Assembly: GCF_003432115.1 (NCBI RefSeq)
Contig: NZ_QWDC01000002.1
Coordinates: 1,330,878-1,394,877, forward strand
Reading direction: 5' to 3'
Source: Mucilaginibacter conchicola
Lineage (GTDB): Bacteria > Bacteroidota > Bacteroidia > Sphingobacteriales > Sphingobacteriaceae
Length of the DNA: 64,000 bases
The notes under the pieces are model-generated. The model did not search any database, was not told where the DNA came from, and saw only the letters and a program-made list of their open reading frames with translations. The first letter of the stretch is position 1. Each line of letters begins with the position of its first letter. Positions 8,133 to 16,502 of this stretch are shown here, in pieces. The position numbers and the translations under genes were made by a program.

Positions 8133-8172
8133 AATCTTTTTATTGATGATTGATAATGACTGCGTTTCGAGG

Positions 8173-8790
8173 TTAGCGGTTGATGACTTTGAGGTCCGTA
8201 TTTTCTATTGTCGCCCAGCGTTGGATGAGAAAACCATGCGGGTTATTATCGCTCCGGCCGATATTCCGTAATTCGCCGGTGGTCACCAGGCTACGGGTGA
8301 CGGTACTGCTCGTGCGGATGATACTTTGCGTCGCGAAACATTTGAAGCTGTAGGGGTAATTGCGCAGGTCAACGTTAACACTGTCCACATGCAATTGCTG
8401 GCTGATATTGCCGGAGATGATATTGGCATAATAGCCGCTTTCACTGAGGTTATCGTATTCCCGTTTGGCCGTTTCATCTGCCAGGTACAGCGCTTTACCC
8501 AGGTTGGCTTTGTTCGCTTTGTCATCCGGGGACAGCGTAAAGAAGAGCTCATGGAAGGTTTTGATATGGTCGCGGGCTTCAACGGCGACGTTATCTTTTC
8601 GGTCGGCGGCTAACGCATCCAGTACTTTACCGTTGAACAGAATATACACCCTGCTTTGGATGGTGGCGATCAGCCGGTGACTTTGGTACACCGTAAAGCC
8701 AATAGCCAGAAAGGCACAGGCGATAATGGCGATGGTGAAAGCACGGACATGCTGGAAAGCCGTTTCGATATTTCTGAATTTTTTAAACAT
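8173..8790 (-). CDS. traK: Conjugative transposon protein TraK
   Basis: 205 residues. A short cytosolic N-terminus (FKKFRNIETAF), one membrane helix (FTIAIIACAFLAIGFTVY), then a periplasmic domain with DHIKTFHELFFTLSPDD and SGYYANIISGNISQQL. These are typical of Bacteroidetes TraK, the VirB8-like component that nucleates assembly of the conjugation channel. It begins two bases before the end of traJ and is followed by traM, the standard order. Confidence 0.92.
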   Translation of the reverse strand: MFKKFRNIETAFQHVRAFTIAIIACAFLAIGFTVYQSHRLIATIQSRVYILFNGKVLDALAADRKDNVAVEARDHIKTFHELFFTLSPDDKANKANLGKALYLADETAKREYDNLSESGYYANIISGNISQQLHVDSVNVDLRNYPYSFKCFATQSIIRTSSTVTRSLVTTGELRNIGRSDNNPHGFLIQRWATIENTDLKVINR

Positions 8791-8792
8791 AA

Positions 8793-9926
8793 TTATTGAG
8801 ATTTACCGGACGAACCTTTCAGCTTTTCCGTATTGTAGGTATTGGACTGGGTTTGTTTGCTGCTGCTGTTTTGGGTGTTGACCTGCGAATTGGAAGTAAA
8901 CATATTTTGCATCACCGATCCGCTGAGATAGGAAACCGCCATCGAGGCCAGCGCGGAGGTTTTATTGAAAAGCGCATGACCACCCACATTCATAATATAG
9001 TTGGCGATACTAGGCACGGTGAAGTAGCCGAGAATGCCGATGACGAGAAATATCAGATAAGCTGTATTGGTATTGCCGAAGTCGTTCCCCTGCAATTGCC
9101 CGCTTTGCGCCAGCGCAATCATGTTCACCTGGATCTTGGCGATAATGGCACCGAAGATATTGGCAACCGGCAGCCACATAAATACATTGACATAGCGTGC
9201 CAGCCATTGCTTCAGGGTATGCTGGAAACCGTCGAAAATGCTCAGCCCGAAACAAAGAGGCCCGAGGATAGCCAACACGATCAGCTTAAAGATGCGGATC
9301 GTATCCAGGCACAGCGCTGCTGCCTGAAACAGGACATTGAGCACTTCCGCGATCCATTTCCGGGCCATGTTCTTGATACTCCAGCCGGAAAAGGCATCGG
9401 AAATCGGATTGGCGGTTGATCCGTCGGGATTGGCATTATCAGGATGGCTGTACTGGTACCATTTATCCGGTTCGGCATTTTGCTGTCCGGCAGGAAGGTC
9501 GGCATCTTCATCCGGCCGGGAGGTCAGGTAGGCAATGGCGGCATTGGAACGGGAAACCATATTCTCGGTTGCCGTCACCACTGGTTGCAGCACGCCATTC
9601 ATCAGCGCAAGGACGGCGGGGAATGCCGCGATACAAATGCCCATGCCGAAGGGGCGCAGTAAAGGATAAACATCTACCGGTTCTGCGGCCGCAATGTGTT
9701 TCCAGATACGGGCCGCGATATACCATAAGGCTGCAAAGCCTGCAATGGCTCGGGCGACACCGATCATCCCCTGGCAAAGGGGCAGCATCTGCTGATAGAG
9801 TTGTGCAAGGACGCCCTGCAAACTATGCAGGTCATCTGCAACACCTTCGGCGTGCGCGAACTGCGGCAACAGGCTGGCGCAAAGCGTCAGGAGGGTAAAT
9901 AGGAATGATCTTTTTTTCATGTTCAT
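8793..9926 (-). CDS. traJ: Conjugative transposon protein TraJ
   Basis: 377 residues, the VirB6-like polytopic inner-membrane protein of the channel. After a signal-like N-terminus ending in QFAHA there is a segment VARAIAGFAALWYIAARIWK typical of TraJ, and further hydrophobic helices around LLRPFGMGICIAAFPAVLAL, IFKLIVLAILGPLCFGLSIF, FMWLPVANIFGAIIAKI and AYLIFLVIGILGYFTVPSIA. A polar Ser/Gln-rich tail ends it. Start and the upstream TraI-like stop overlap by four bases (ATGA), showing translational coupling. Confidence 0.93.
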   Translation of the reverse strand: MNMKKRSFLFTLLTLCASLLPQFAHAEGVADDLHSLQGVLAQLYQQMLPLCQGMIGVARAIAGFAALWYIAARIWKHIAAAEPVDVYPLLRPFGMGICIAAFPAVLALMNGVLQPVVTATENMVSRSNAAIAYLTSRPDEDADLPAGQQNAEPDKWYQYSHPDNANPDGSTANPISDAFSGWSIKNMARKWIAEVLNVLFQAAALCLDTIRIFKLIVLAILGPLCFGLSIFDGFQHTLKQWLARYVNVFMWLPVANIFGAIIAKIQVNMIALAQSGQLQGNDFGNTNTAYLIFLVIGILGYFTVPSIANYIMNVGGHALFNKTSALASMAVSYLSGSVMQNMFTSNSQVNTQNSSSKQTQSNTYNTEKLKGSSGKSQ

Positions 9927-10570
9927 GGATTGATGCCGTAAAGGCTGTTAACGGTTTGTTTATCCCTAGCCGCTTTTTCCCGCAGGAGGATCATTTGCCC
10001 GGCCTGATCGTTGAACTTGCGCAGGTAACTCAGCTGGTTTCGGCTGTCCAGGTAGATCCGGTCGATAGCGGCCAGCCTCTCGGCGTCGCTCATCCGCAGC
10101 TGACTATCGCCCATGACCATGCTCAGTTTGTCCAGGTTTTTCAGGCTGGCCTCGGCAAGCTGGTCGTAGATCGCTGTGAGGTATTGCAGTTCTTCAGACG
10201 AAAACCTGCCGGAACTGCTAAAGCGCTTTGCGGCAATTTTATATTCACTGAACAGGGTAGCCTGGTCGCTGATGATATCCGCCACCCTTGGATATTTGCG
10301 AATGGCCGGACTGACCAGTAACAGACCGTCAAGGAAGGCCTGGTGCAGGGAAAAATTACCCTGAGATACATTTTTTACGGCCCCGTAGCCTTGACGCAGT
10401 ACATCATAACCTGAGTACATCTGCGAGAGTATGCTTTTCAGGCCCGCCAGTTTCTGGTAATCCAGAATCAGTTGCTCGATGCAGTCCGTTACGGATTGCG
10501 CCCGCGTCGTCAGCGGTAACATGCCGGCAAAAAGCAGTATCAGTACCCATATTTTTAATCGCTTTTTCAT
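9923..10570 (-). CDS. traI: TraI-like exported conjugation protein, paralog 1
   Basis: 215 residues with a signal peptide (LKIWVLILLFAGMLPLTTRA then QS). The mature protein is mostly helical: SILSQMYSGYDVLRQGYGAV, GRFSSEELQYLTAIYDQLAE, SDAERLAAIDRIYLDSRNQL and a C-terminal LYGI. This matches the small Bacteroidetes TraI family located just before traJ, whose exact role is not established; by position it could be a VirB5-like periplasmic component. It shares its helix order and the terminal LYG motif with the two genes upstream. Overlaps both neighbours by four bases. Confidence 0.75.
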   Translation of the reverse strand: MKKRLKIWVLILLFAGMLPLTTRAQSVTDCIEQLILDYQKLAGLKSILSQMYSGYDVLRQGYGAVKNVSQGNFSLHQAFLDGLLLVSPAIRKYPRVADIISDQATLFSEYKIAAKRFSSSGRFSSEELQYLTAIYDQLAEASLKNLDKLSMVMGDSQLRMSDAERLAAIDRIYLDSRNQLSYLRKFNDQAGQMILLREKAARDKQTVNSLYGINP

Positions 10571-11232
10571 GGTTTGGAAATGCCGTAAAGTTTTTGGATC
10601 TGTTCATTTTCCGCTTTCGCGCGTTGCCGGTTTTGGGATAGTGCCCGTGTTTTGGCCGTAAAGGAAGCTGCGAAAGCGGCTTTATCCTTCATGGCTGCAT
10701 AGCGTTTATCCATTCGGTCCAGTCGCTGCTGGTCGGTCAGCTGCAATTTTCCGGGGGTCAGCAGGTTCTTCAATTCCGTCATGTCCTGCTCCGCGAGTTT
10801 GCTCAGGTTGGCCGCTACTTTTTCCAGGTAGGCCAGTTCATTGCTTTTCAGCGACCCCTGTTTTTTCTGCCAGCTGATCTCCACGTTCAGGCGCTGCGTC
10901 AGTTCCTGATAGAGTTTGGTGATCGCTTCGCCTTTGGGGTTTTGCTGCACTGTCGGACTGACCTGCTCCAGCGAACTGAAGTAATCGCGATGGAGGCCGA
11001 AGGTGCCGCCTTTGAGTTCATGCGCGAGGTCAAGGCCATGATGCATGATGTTGTAGCCGCCCTTCAGCGCGTCGAGGTAGGTATAAATGCCGCCTACCTG
11101 TGCCGCCATCAGTTTTTTCTTTTTGCCCTGCTGACCGAAAAGGTCGCCAAAGGAAAAGGATTGCGCCTGGCTTTTACCTGCGATCAGGCAGGCCGGTAAC
11201 AAAATGGCTAAGATCAATGATTTCATTTTCAT
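10567..11232 (-). CDS. TraI-like exported conjugation protein, paralog 2
   Basis: About 221 residues from the ATG at 11232; the frame also opens at a TTG at 11253 that overlaps the upstream stop, but the ATG gives a normal signal peptide (KSLILAILLPACLIAGKSQAQ). The mature part has a lysine patch (GQQGKKKKLMAAQ) and the same helical series as the neighbours: YLDALKGGYNIMHHGLDLAH, SNELAYLEKVAANLSKLAEQ, LTDQQRLDRMDKRYAAM and the end motif LYGI. It is the most diverged of the three copies. Probably periplasmic and part of the conjugation machine. Confidence 0.7.
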   Translation of the reverse strand: MKMKSLILAILLPACLIAGKSQAQSFSFGDLFGQQGKKKKLMAAQVGGIYTYLDALKGGYNIMHHGLDLAHELKGGTFGLHRDYFSSLEQVSPTVQQNPKGEAITKLYQELTQRLNVEISWQKKQGSLKSNELAYLEKVAANLSKLAEQDMTELKNLLTPGKLQLTDQQRLDRMDKRYAAMKDKAAFAASFTAKTRALSQNRQRAKAENEQIQKLYGISKP

Positions 11233-11249
11233 ATCGTTTTTTTTGATGA

Positions 11250-11927
11250 TCAATCGTGGAGACCATAAAGGCGCTGGACTGCCGAACGGTCGCTGTCGTC
11301 CCTGGCACGGGAAAGGCTGAGCAAAACGTTCTGACGGTTAAACTGGCGCAGGTGGTCCAGGTTCAGCTGGATGGCTTTGGCAGCCTGATCGATCCGCAGC
11401 CAGCGGTCCGCGTCATCCATTTGCGTACTGCGCGAGGTCACAGCTGTAGTCACGGCCTCCAGGTTCCGCAGGCTTTCCTGCAAAATGCCTTCGTAGATCG
11501 TCCCCATGTAGCGCAGTTCGGCGGCAGAAAAATGCGCATCCCGGTTAAATAAAGCGCTGGCCTGCCGGTATTCCGCCAGCAATTGCTTTTGCCGGTTCAC
11601 CACATCTTTGACCATCTGGTAATCGGCCAGCAGTTTTTTGACCTTTGCCAGTTCCTGGTAATAGTTCGCGTACAGGTTTCGCTCCTTATCCAGCCAGCCG
11701 GAGATGTCGTTCAGGCTGTTCAGGTGAAGTGTTTTTTCGATCTGCTGCTGCGCATTTTGCAGGGCGATGGTTTTGTTCTGCAGGCGCTGCACGCCCAGGT
11801 CGATGGCCACGATCACCTTTTTGATCAGACCGGTAAAGGCGCTGACCGCCGGTATTTGGGCTTTGGCGTTTACAGGCCGAAAGAAAATGGCCATGTACAT
11901 CAGAGCGGATAAGATGATTTTTTTCAT
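11250..11927 (-). CDS. TraI-like exported conjugation protein, paralog 3
   Basis: 225 residues with a signal peptide (KIILSALMYMAIFFRPVNAKAQ). A long amphipathic helical region (RLQNKTIALQNAQQQIEKTL) precedes the family block FSAAELRYMGTIYEGILQES, LRNLEAVTTAV, DADRWLRIDQAAKAI, HLRQFNRQN and the terminal LYGL. It aligns by eye with paralog 1 through most of its C-terminal half. First of the trio in the operon; the stop lies 18 bases before the ATG chosen for paralog 2. Confidence 0.72.
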   Translation of the reverse strand: MKKIILSALMYMAIFFRPVNAKAQIPAVSAFTGLIKKVIVAIDLGVQRLQNKTIALQNAQQQIEKTLHLNSLNDISGWLDKERNLYANYYQELAKVKKLLADYQMVKDVVNRQKQLLAEYRQASALFNRDAHFSAAELRYMGTIYEGILQESLRNLEAVTTAVTSRSTQMDDADRWLRIDQAAKAIQLNLDHLRQFNRQNVLLSLSRARDDSDRSAVQRLYGLHD

Positions 11928-11935
11928 ATCACCTC

Positions 11936-12322
11936 CTATATTTGATGGTAGGTTTCCAGTGTGACAGGTCCATCGTCCGGAAAATGTTCGACGAGCACCA
12001 GTTTGCGGATAGGGTCAAAAATGATATACAGGGTCCGCCCGATGGCGATTAGGTGCCCGGTGGAATGCCAGCCATAGGTAGCCAGCCATTTTTCGCTCAC
12101 GCGGAACTGCCCGTTCTCATAGCTTCCGCGCGTGATCTCATACAACTGCCCGCAGGGGCGGATACGGAGGATGGCTGTCGCCGGGTTATCCGGGAGCATG
12201 TTACCGCTGCAACGGGTATAGGCGCTGTCCATCATGGACAGGCTCCCGGCGTGCTGGCAACCATAGGCCAGCATTGTTTTAAAAGCCGTCAGCAGACGGC
12301 CGATCATTGATCGCTTTTCCAT
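11936..12322 (-). CDS. Conserved ICE hypothetical protein
   Basis: 128 residues from the ATG at 12322, one base after the traG stop (TAATATG); an upstream in-frame ATG at 12349 would overlap traG by 26 bases and is less likely. Features: HAGSLSMMDSAYTRCSGNML with Cys residues, then a compact beta-like region (LRIRPCGQLYEITRGSYENG, RTLYIIFDPIRKLVLVEHFP). No signal peptide or membrane helix. I do not recognise the family. The location between traG and the traI-like trio suggests a role in transfer or its regulation. Confidence 0.6.
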   Translation of the reverse strand: MEKRSMIGRLLTAFKTMLAYGCQHAGSLSMMDSAYTRCSGNMLPDNPATAILRIRPCGQLYEITRGSYENGQFRVSEKWLATYGWHSTGHLIAIGRTLYIIFDPIRKLVLVEHFPDDGPVTLETYHQI

Positions 12323-12323
12323 A

Positions 12324-14792
12324 TTATTGTTCTTTTGATGGTTTTTCATTCACCAGCGCGGCGATACCGGCTTCGATGCTGCCGTGCTCTCGGGCGTATT
12401 CCTGTACTTTTACACGCTCTTTCCCTTCGGTGGTAAAGGCATAATATTCCTCTGGGCAGAGTTCATTCTTATAGACTTTCATGATCTGCCCGCCTATGTC
12501 GATGAAGATCTCCCGGTGATCTTTGTTGACCGAAAGCAGGATCGTTTTGCCTTTATCAGATAAGCCGAGGGTATCCTGCAGCTTGTCGAACTTGCCCTGG
12601 AATTTGCGCATATCCATCAGGATTTTGATGTCGGCGTTATTGATGATGGCGTCTTTAATAATGGGCGATGACACCAGGTCTTCCAGCTCCTGCGTAATGA
12701 CGATGGGAATGCCGTTGAACTTACGGATGGTCTTGAAGGCATAGCGCAGGAACTCGGCCATGCCGGATTTGGCGATGGCCTTCCAGGCTTCGTCAATCGT
12801 CAATACCTTGCGGACACCGGCCAGTTTGCGCATCTTGGAAATGAACAGTTCCATAATGATCAGCGTCACCACCGGAAAAAGGATCGGGTGATCCTTGATC
12901 TGGTCCAGCTCAAATACAATGAAAGGCTGTTGCAGGAGATCGAGGTTCTCCCGCGCATTCAACAGGTAATCAAATTCACCGCCCTTGTAATAGGGACGCA
13001 ATACGTAGAGGAAATTATCCATATCAAACGCACTATCCTTCACGCGATGGCTTTGTAACACTGCGCGGTAATCGCGCTCAAGGTACTCGTAGAAAGAATC
13101 GAAGCCGGGAAAAACCGGGGCATTTTGTGACAAGTGTTCGTAGTAACCTTGTAAGGCGTTGGAAAGCGCCACATACTCTGCGCGGTTAAAGGTTTCGTTC
13201 TCGCCTTTCCAGAGGGAAACCAGCAGCGCCTTCAAACTTTCCTTTTTTTCGGTGTCCAGCACTTCGCCCCTGCCCAGATAAAAAGGATTGAAACGGATCG
13301 GGTCGTTTTCCGTGTAGGTAAAATAATAGCCTTTAACCGTATCGCATAGTCCTAAATAACTGCCGCCGATATCGACAGTCACGCAATGCGCACCCTGGTC
13401 ATAGAGCGAGCGCAGGATATGGTTCACCGTCATCGATTTACCGCCTCCCGATGTCCCGCAGACCAGCGTGCCCATATTGGAAGTGATGCCTTCATGTCGG
13501 GGCGCATCAAACAGGTCGGCATAGACGGGACGGCCGGATAGGCGGTCGCAGAAGCGGATACCCTCACCGGGTTTGGCGCTTTTGTAATTGCTTTCCAGGT
13601 TCAGAAAGCAGGCGGCTTGTTCAGCGAAAGTGTCAAAGGTATCGTTGACGGGGAAGTCAGCGGCATTGCCGGGAATACCCGACCACCAGATCTGCGCAGC
13701 ACCATCGGTCTCCGGTTTGGCGGCGGCATCCATGGCGGCTAAGGCCGATAAGACCTGGTTGCCTTTAGCAAGTAATGTTTCCCGGTCATCCGACCAGACC
13801 ATGACATTAAAATGCGCCTTGACCGGCAAACGCTGCTGGCTGATGGCCTCGTTCAGAAAATCATTGGTGGCATCCAGCGCGATGGCGTTTTCCCTTGAGT
13901 AGGCCGAAAGGGATTGCAGGCGCAGCCTTTTCTTTTCCAGTTGTTTGAGGGTCGCCTGCGCGTCCCCGATAAATATATACTGGTTGTACACGTGGCTGGT
14001 GTTCAGTAAAAGGCCAAGCCTGCCAGCAAAGCTGACGGGAAATTTGGTCTGATCGGTGGAATAGGCTTCATAGGTCAGGCGGGAACCGCAATGGGCAGGC
14101 AGGTTTTCGGTATCGCCGAGCGTATAGATGGCGAGTTCCCGGCTTCCGATGCGCAATGTTTCGCCCAAAGTGATATCCTGAAATAGGGATTGCCCTTCCT
14201 GTTCAGCGAGGAAGCAATAGCGTTCGATCAACCCGGTGGTTTTAAGCTGGCTTTGCAGGTCGGCTGCCGTTAACGGTGAAACCCGGATGAGGCGGGTATC
14301 TTCCAGGAGGCGTTTGAACTGGGCCGCGGTGTCGCGAAATTCACGGATGGCCTGCGCGCCCAGCATATCCTTGGGTACAAGGCAGGGCCTGACCAGGTTG
14401 GAAAACAGGGAACTAGACGGTTTTCTTCCCTTTGGTTTGCGCGTCAGGTACACAAGACAGTCATGCTCGAGGTATTCGCGCCCGTTAAAATAGTGGTCGC
14501 TGGCTTCGCCCAGAAATGAAGGACGGCTACCGGCTTTATCCGGTTGAATTCTTTTTTTCAGAAACCAGTCCTGCTTATGCAAAACGCTGTTTTTGGGCAG
14601 CACGCGGATGGCTTTGACCCAGGCCTGGTGCAGGTTTTCGTAATCCTCGTCCGACAGGGTAAATACTTCCGGCAGGCTGATGCGGAAAGCCAGCGTAAAT
14701 TCTCCCTGCTTGGACAGGATGGCATCCTGCTCAATACCCAGGATAGGCAATATTTCTTTCAATTGTTTTTCCATTTCACTAATCTTCTTCAC
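12324..14792 (-). CDS. traG: TraG, VirB4-type conjugation ATPase
   Basis: 822 residues. The N-terminal half is the VirB4-specific domain; the C-terminal half is a FtsK/HerA-like ATPase. Walker A is GTSGGGKSMT at about residue 443, Walker B is VLTIDEAWKAI at about 660, and a downstream FNGIPIVITQELEDL segment fits the motor family. VirB4 proteins power assembly of the type IV channel at the inner membrane. Length and layout match Bacteroidetes TraG. It is followed by the small hypothetical gene one base downstream. Confidence 0.95.
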   Translation of the reverse strand: MKKISEMEKQLKEILPILGIEQDAILSKQGEFTLAFRISLPEVFTLSDEDYENLHQAWVKAIRVLPKNSVLHKQDWFLKKRIQPDKAGSRPSFLGEASDHYFNGREYLEHDCLVYLTRKPKGRKPSSSLFSNLVRPCLVPKDMLGAQAIREFRDTAAQFKRLLEDTRLIRVSPLTAADLQSQLKTTGLIERYCFLAEQEGQSLFQDITLGETLRIGSRELAIYTLGDTENLPAHCGSRLTYEAYSTDQTKFPVSFAGRLGLLLNTSHVYNQYIFIGDAQATLKQLEKKRLRLQSLSAYSRENAIALDATNDFLNEAISQQRLPVKAHFNVMVWSDDRETLLAKGNQVLSALAAMDAAAKPETDGAAQIWWSGIPGNAADFPVNDTFDTFAEQAACFLNLESNYKSAKPGEGIRFCDRLSGRPVYADLFDAPRHEGITSNMGTLVCGTSGGGKSMTVNHILRSLYDQGAHCVTVDIGGSYLGLCDTVKGYYFTYTENDPIRFNPFYLGRGEVLDTEKKESLKALLVSLWKGENETFNRAEYVALSNALQGYYEHLSQNAPVFPGFDSFYEYLERDYRAVLQSHRVKDSAFDMDNFLYVLRPYYKGGEFDYLLNARENLDLLQQPFIVFELDQIKDHPILFPVVTLIIMELFISKMRKLAGVRKVLTIDEAWKAIAKSGMAEFLRYAFKTIRKFNGIPIVITQELEDLVSSPIIKDAIINNADIKILMDMRKFQGKFDKLQDTLGLSDKGKTILLSVNKDHREIFIDIGGQIMKVYKNELCPEEYYAFTTEGKERVKVQEYAREHGSIEAGIAALVNEKPSKEQ

Positions 14793-14819
14793 GTAGTACT
14801 TTCTTGAATGTGCGCGGAC

Positions 14820-15614
14820 TTAAAATCCGGGTCGTTTGACGGGCTTCATTCTCCGGGTGATCTGCTCGTGTTCACGCTGTAATTGTTCGCGGTTTTGCTG
14901 TATCAGGCGCGGCACCTGGGTTTCGCTGAGCGGAATGACCTCGGCTTTCAGTTCCTTTTGGATGGGGTGGCGGCGCAGGAGATCACGTTCGGCCATCCCG
15001 TAGATTCTGGCTGCCCCGACCGGATCCATCCCCAATTCATTGGGTATTTTAATTTTGATCACGCCATCGGGAAATTCCGTCAGTTTGGGGTCCAGCTGCA
15101 CGACCTGTTTCATGATGGGTTCGTAAAAGGCCTCGTAGTGCCAGCCGTCATCGGTCAGGTCCAGCGACTTCAGGCTGATGACCGGAAAGAAATATTCCGC
15201 ATGGCGCAACTCCTGTAAGCGGAGGTCGATGATGAATTTCTCCCCGGCCATATCGATCTGCGGTAAAATCCCATTCCGCCTTGCAGCTATAGCGTCCTGG
15301 TCAACGATGATCTCGAAATCGGATTTGCCTGCCATTTCGGAGACAGACATGCCATATTTTTCCGACATGCCTTCAGGATCCAGCACGGATAATGGCGGGA
15401 TGGTCAGCAGCTCTCCGTTTTCCGGGTTTGCGGCGGCGTTCTTGGTCGCGTCATCCCAGGCCAGCATATAATGGTCCCCCATATCCTGCATCTGGTTAAT
15501 AAAGGATATTTCATTATCCGGCTTATCGGTCTGGCGCAGGGTTTGCCTGTCCAGGTCGACATAGAAACGGGTATTTTCCATTTGAAAAATGGCGGGTTCT
15601 CTAAGCTTTGCCAT
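14820..15614 (-). CDS. Conserved ICE hypothetical protein
   Basis: 264 residues, soluble, no signal peptide. Characteristic stretches are RFYVDLDRQTLRQTDKP, ISFINQMQDMGDHYML, IDPEGMSEKYG-like (VLDPEGMSEKYGMSV) and KIKIPNELGMDPVGAARIYG. This type of protein recurs between TraF and TraG in Sphingobacteria elements as far as I recall, but I know no function or named domain. The middle contains two repeated strand motifs (EIIVDQDAIAARR; KFIIDLRLQEL). It overlaps traF by 14 bases and precedes traG by 27 bases. Confidence 0.65.
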   Translation of the reverse strand: MAKLREPAIFQMENTRFYVDLDRQTLRQTDKPDNEISFINQMQDMGDHYMLAWDDATKNAAANPENGELLTIPPLSVLDPEGMSEKYGMSVSEMAGKSDFEIIVDQDAIAARRNGILPQIDMAGEKFIIDLRLQELRHAEYFFPVISLKSLDLTDDGWHYEAFYEPIMKQVVQLDPKLTEFPDGVIKIKIPNELGMDPVGAARIYGMAERDLLRRHPIQKELKAEVIPLSETQVPRLIQQNREQLQREHEQITRRMKPVKRPGF

Positions 15615-15945
15615 GTGTTTTCTCCTTATAATTTAATTGCTGAAAAAAGCGCCGGCCATAGGACTTGAGTACGCGTGGAACCCGCTTGCGGGCCATGGCC
15701 TTCATCAGGCCGTGTTCACCGTACTTCCGGCTGAGCGCAAAGATTTTGATGCTGCCGAACGCGGCGGCGGAACCGCAGACGGCCAGGCAGATGAGCGTTC
15801 CTGCACCCAGGATATAGAGGGTTGCGAAAACGATCATCAGGCCGAGCACCAGCCCGGCGAAATACCAGATATACTGCGCCCGCAGTCCCCGGAACTCGAT
15901 GCTTTTGTTAATGCCTTTATTGATACTGTAGATGCTGCTGTTCAT
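15601..15945 (-). CDS. traF: TraF (DUF4133) inner-membrane conjugation protein
   Basis: 114 residues. N-terminal SINKGINKSIEFRGLRAQYI followed by two membrane helices (WYFAGLVLGLMIVFATLYIL; LICLAVCGSAAAFGSIKIFA) and a basic cytosolic tail (SRKYGEHGLMKAMARKRVPR). This is the DUF4133 family, the VirB3-like small membrane protein that partners TraG/VirB4. Normally it directly precedes traG; here a conserved hypothetical is placed between them. Confidence 0.92.
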   Translation of the reverse strand: MNSSIYSINKGINKSIEFRGLRAQYIWYFAGLVLGLMIVFATLYILGAGTLICLAVCGSAAAFGSIKIFALSRKYGEHGLMKAMARKRVPRVLKSYGRRFFQQLNYKEKTHGKA

Positions 15946-16010
15946 GTATTTTGATTTTCTGCTGCTTAGGGTTATTGTTCAGGAATGGTTGGTTGGTGAG
16001 GAAGAAATGG

Positions 16011-16502
16011 TCAGGGTCGTGCAAAGCGCTCCACGCTGGCCAGGGTATCATGGATAGCCCCGCCATGGCTGAAAACCGCCAGTTGCTCCAGCCTGAAACC
16101 TCTTGTCCTGCCCATGACCACCGAGTGGTAGCCGAAAGTGATCACCAGCCCGCCGGGCTTCAGGTGGCGAACGAGCTCATCCTTCAGTTGCCGGAAAGGA
16201 CTGCAAACCATTCCCTGGTAGAGTTCCATGCTTTTACGGAAAGCGTAGGGCGGATCCAGCAGGATGGTATCAAATTGATCACCGGAGTAGCTGCGCAATA
16301 ATTCCAGCGCATCCAGGTGATGTTCCGCGGGCATTTCCGGGTTAAGGTCATTGCGGAGCTCATCGACCGCGAGTTTGGTGGGACCGGCAAAGAGGTTGAG
16401 CACTTTGCTTTCGCACACGTTTTCCACCCATTCACGGATCGGCCTGACCGAAAACGTGTACCGGTGCAGCGGGCAGCGGATGTGTGTGAACAGGCAGATC
16501 AT
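16011..16502 (-). CDS. Small class I SAM-dependent DNA methyltransferase-like protein
   Basis: 163 residues. Motif I is [10 protein letters not shown] (AdoMet binding), and the catalytic loop motif IV is ILLDPPYA, as in N6-adenine or N4-cytosine DNA methyltransferases. A downstream [14 protein letters not shown] strand fits the Rossmann fold. A target-recognition domain is not apparent, so it is shorter than stand-alone methyltransferases. It overlaps the 1862-aa methylase-helicase by four bases and is thus co-translated with it; the pair may work together in protecting or modifying transferred DNA. Confidence 0.75.
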   Translation of the reverse strand: MICLFTHIRCPLHRYTFSVRPIREWVENVCESKVLNLFAGPTKLAVDELRNDLNPEMPAEHHLDALELLRSYSGDQFDTILLDPPYAFRKSMELYQGMVCSPFRQLKDELVRHLKPGGLVITFGYHSVVMGRTRGFRLEQLAVFSHGGAIHDTLASVERFARP

